Shown here piece after piece: positions 5,088 to 5,197 of a stretch of DNA of 5,197 nucleotides (the stretch's first letter is position 1; each line of letters starts with the position of its first letter). A program made the translations under genes and the position numbers. The DNA comes from Pseudomonadota bacterium. Its GTDB lineage: Bacteria; Pseudomonadota; Alphaproteobacteria; Rhizobiales; Rhizobiaceae. Where the stretch lies: contig JAEWOP010000133.1 of the NCBI GenBank assembly GCA_023399635.1, positions 1-5,197 of the forward strand, in the 5' to 3' direction. Below the pieces are notes generated by a model. That model saw only the letters and a program-made list of their open reading frames with translations, did no database searches and was not told where the DNA came from.

Positions 5088-5116
5088 TTGCCGAAGCCAG
5101 ATGCCTGGTTTATAGA
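5088..5116 (+). promoter_or_regulatory. Sigma-70-type promoter of the tRNA-Pro gene
   Basis: TTGCCG (5088-5093) and TATAGA (5111-5116) are separated by exactly 17 bp, and the expected start near 5123 lies about 8 bp before the tRNA. The bases right after the -10 (GGCGCCG) are GC-rich, as in discriminators of stable-RNA promoters under stringent control; that control is inferred. Confidence 0.7.
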
Positions 5117-5130
5117 GGCGCCGCTGGTCA

Positions 5131-5197
5131 CGGAGTGTAGCGCAGTCTGGTAGCGCACCACGTTCGGGACGTGGGGGTCGCAAGTTCGAATCTTGCC
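5131..5197 (+). tRNA. tRNA-Pro (anticodon CGG), 3' end beyond the window
   Basis: The sequence folds as a tRNA: acceptor 5' strand CGGAGTG (5131-5137), D stem GCGC (5140-5143 with 5153-5156), anticodon stem CCACG/CGTGG (5158-5162 with 5170-5174), and a 7-nt loop TTCGGGA with anticodon CGG at 5165-5167. The T stem is GCAAG/CTTGC (5180-5184 with 5192-5196) around TTCGAAT. It closely resembles E. coli proK, which reads CCG codons. The last base, C5197, would pair with G5137; the other six acceptor bases, the discriminator base and the CCA end lie outside. Internal pairing is intact, so it looks functional. Confidence 0.96.

Noticed and set aside
4835..5140. Plus-strand open frame of 101 codons running into the tRNA gene
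   Set aside because: It overlaps the lipoprotein signal peptide in antisense, the tRNA promoter and the tRNA start, and shows no domain or ribosome site.

Overview
The window looks like chromosomal DNA of a denitrifying (or NO-detoxifying) alphaproteobacterium, most likely of the Rhizobiales (Rhizobium, Sinorhizobium, Agrobacterium or Brucella type). The evidence is the gene order norE-norF-norC-norB, the presence of nnrU, two NnrR-type (FNR-family) boxes, moderately high GC, and the style of the small lipoprotein and SPOR-tailed transglycosylase. The genus cannot be fixed from the sequence alone.

Positions 1-2133 (minus strand) hold the left-reading nitric oxide reductase cluster. In transcription order these are norE (cytochrome oxidase subunit III-like), norF (small three-helix membrane protein), a 245-bp gap, norC (membrane-anchored cytochrome c subunit), and norB (catalytic heme b/b3-FeB subunit). 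norB runs off the left edge after about 190 codons. norQ and norD would be expected beyond the edge. The reductase takes electrons from periplasmic cytochrome c through NorC and reduces 2 NO to N2O in NorB; NorE and NorF are accessory proteins thought to help assembly or activity.

Positions 2134-3112 (plus strand) diverge from norE. A TTG-N8-CAA box at 2188-2201 lies between norE and a 51-codon two-helix membrane protein, followed 15 bp later by nnrU. A second box of the same class lies at 1174-1187, inside the norF-norC gap. Both fit TTGNC-N6-CAA, so norEF, norCB and the small gene with nnrU look like one NO-responsive regulon controlled from two sites. The small gene is the least described part of the window. 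Its place directly 5' of nnrU makes it a candidate equivalent of nnrT, or a new denitrification microprotein.

Positions 3113-5197 are housekeeping or unassigned genes: a 57-residue single-helix protein with a Pro/Thr/Ala tail (minus), a secreted lytic transglycosylase with a C-terminal SPOR-like region (minus), a clear intrinsic terminator, a 118-residue lipoprotein (minus), and a tRNA-Pro(CGG) gene (plus) with a good sigma-70-type promoter, cut by the right edge. I see no CRISPR array, transposon or phage gene. No intergenic stretch exceeds 250 bp. The most unusual untold material is the set of stem-loops in untranslated RNA (before norC, after norF, after nnrU, before the transglycosylase) and the two small membrane proteins.
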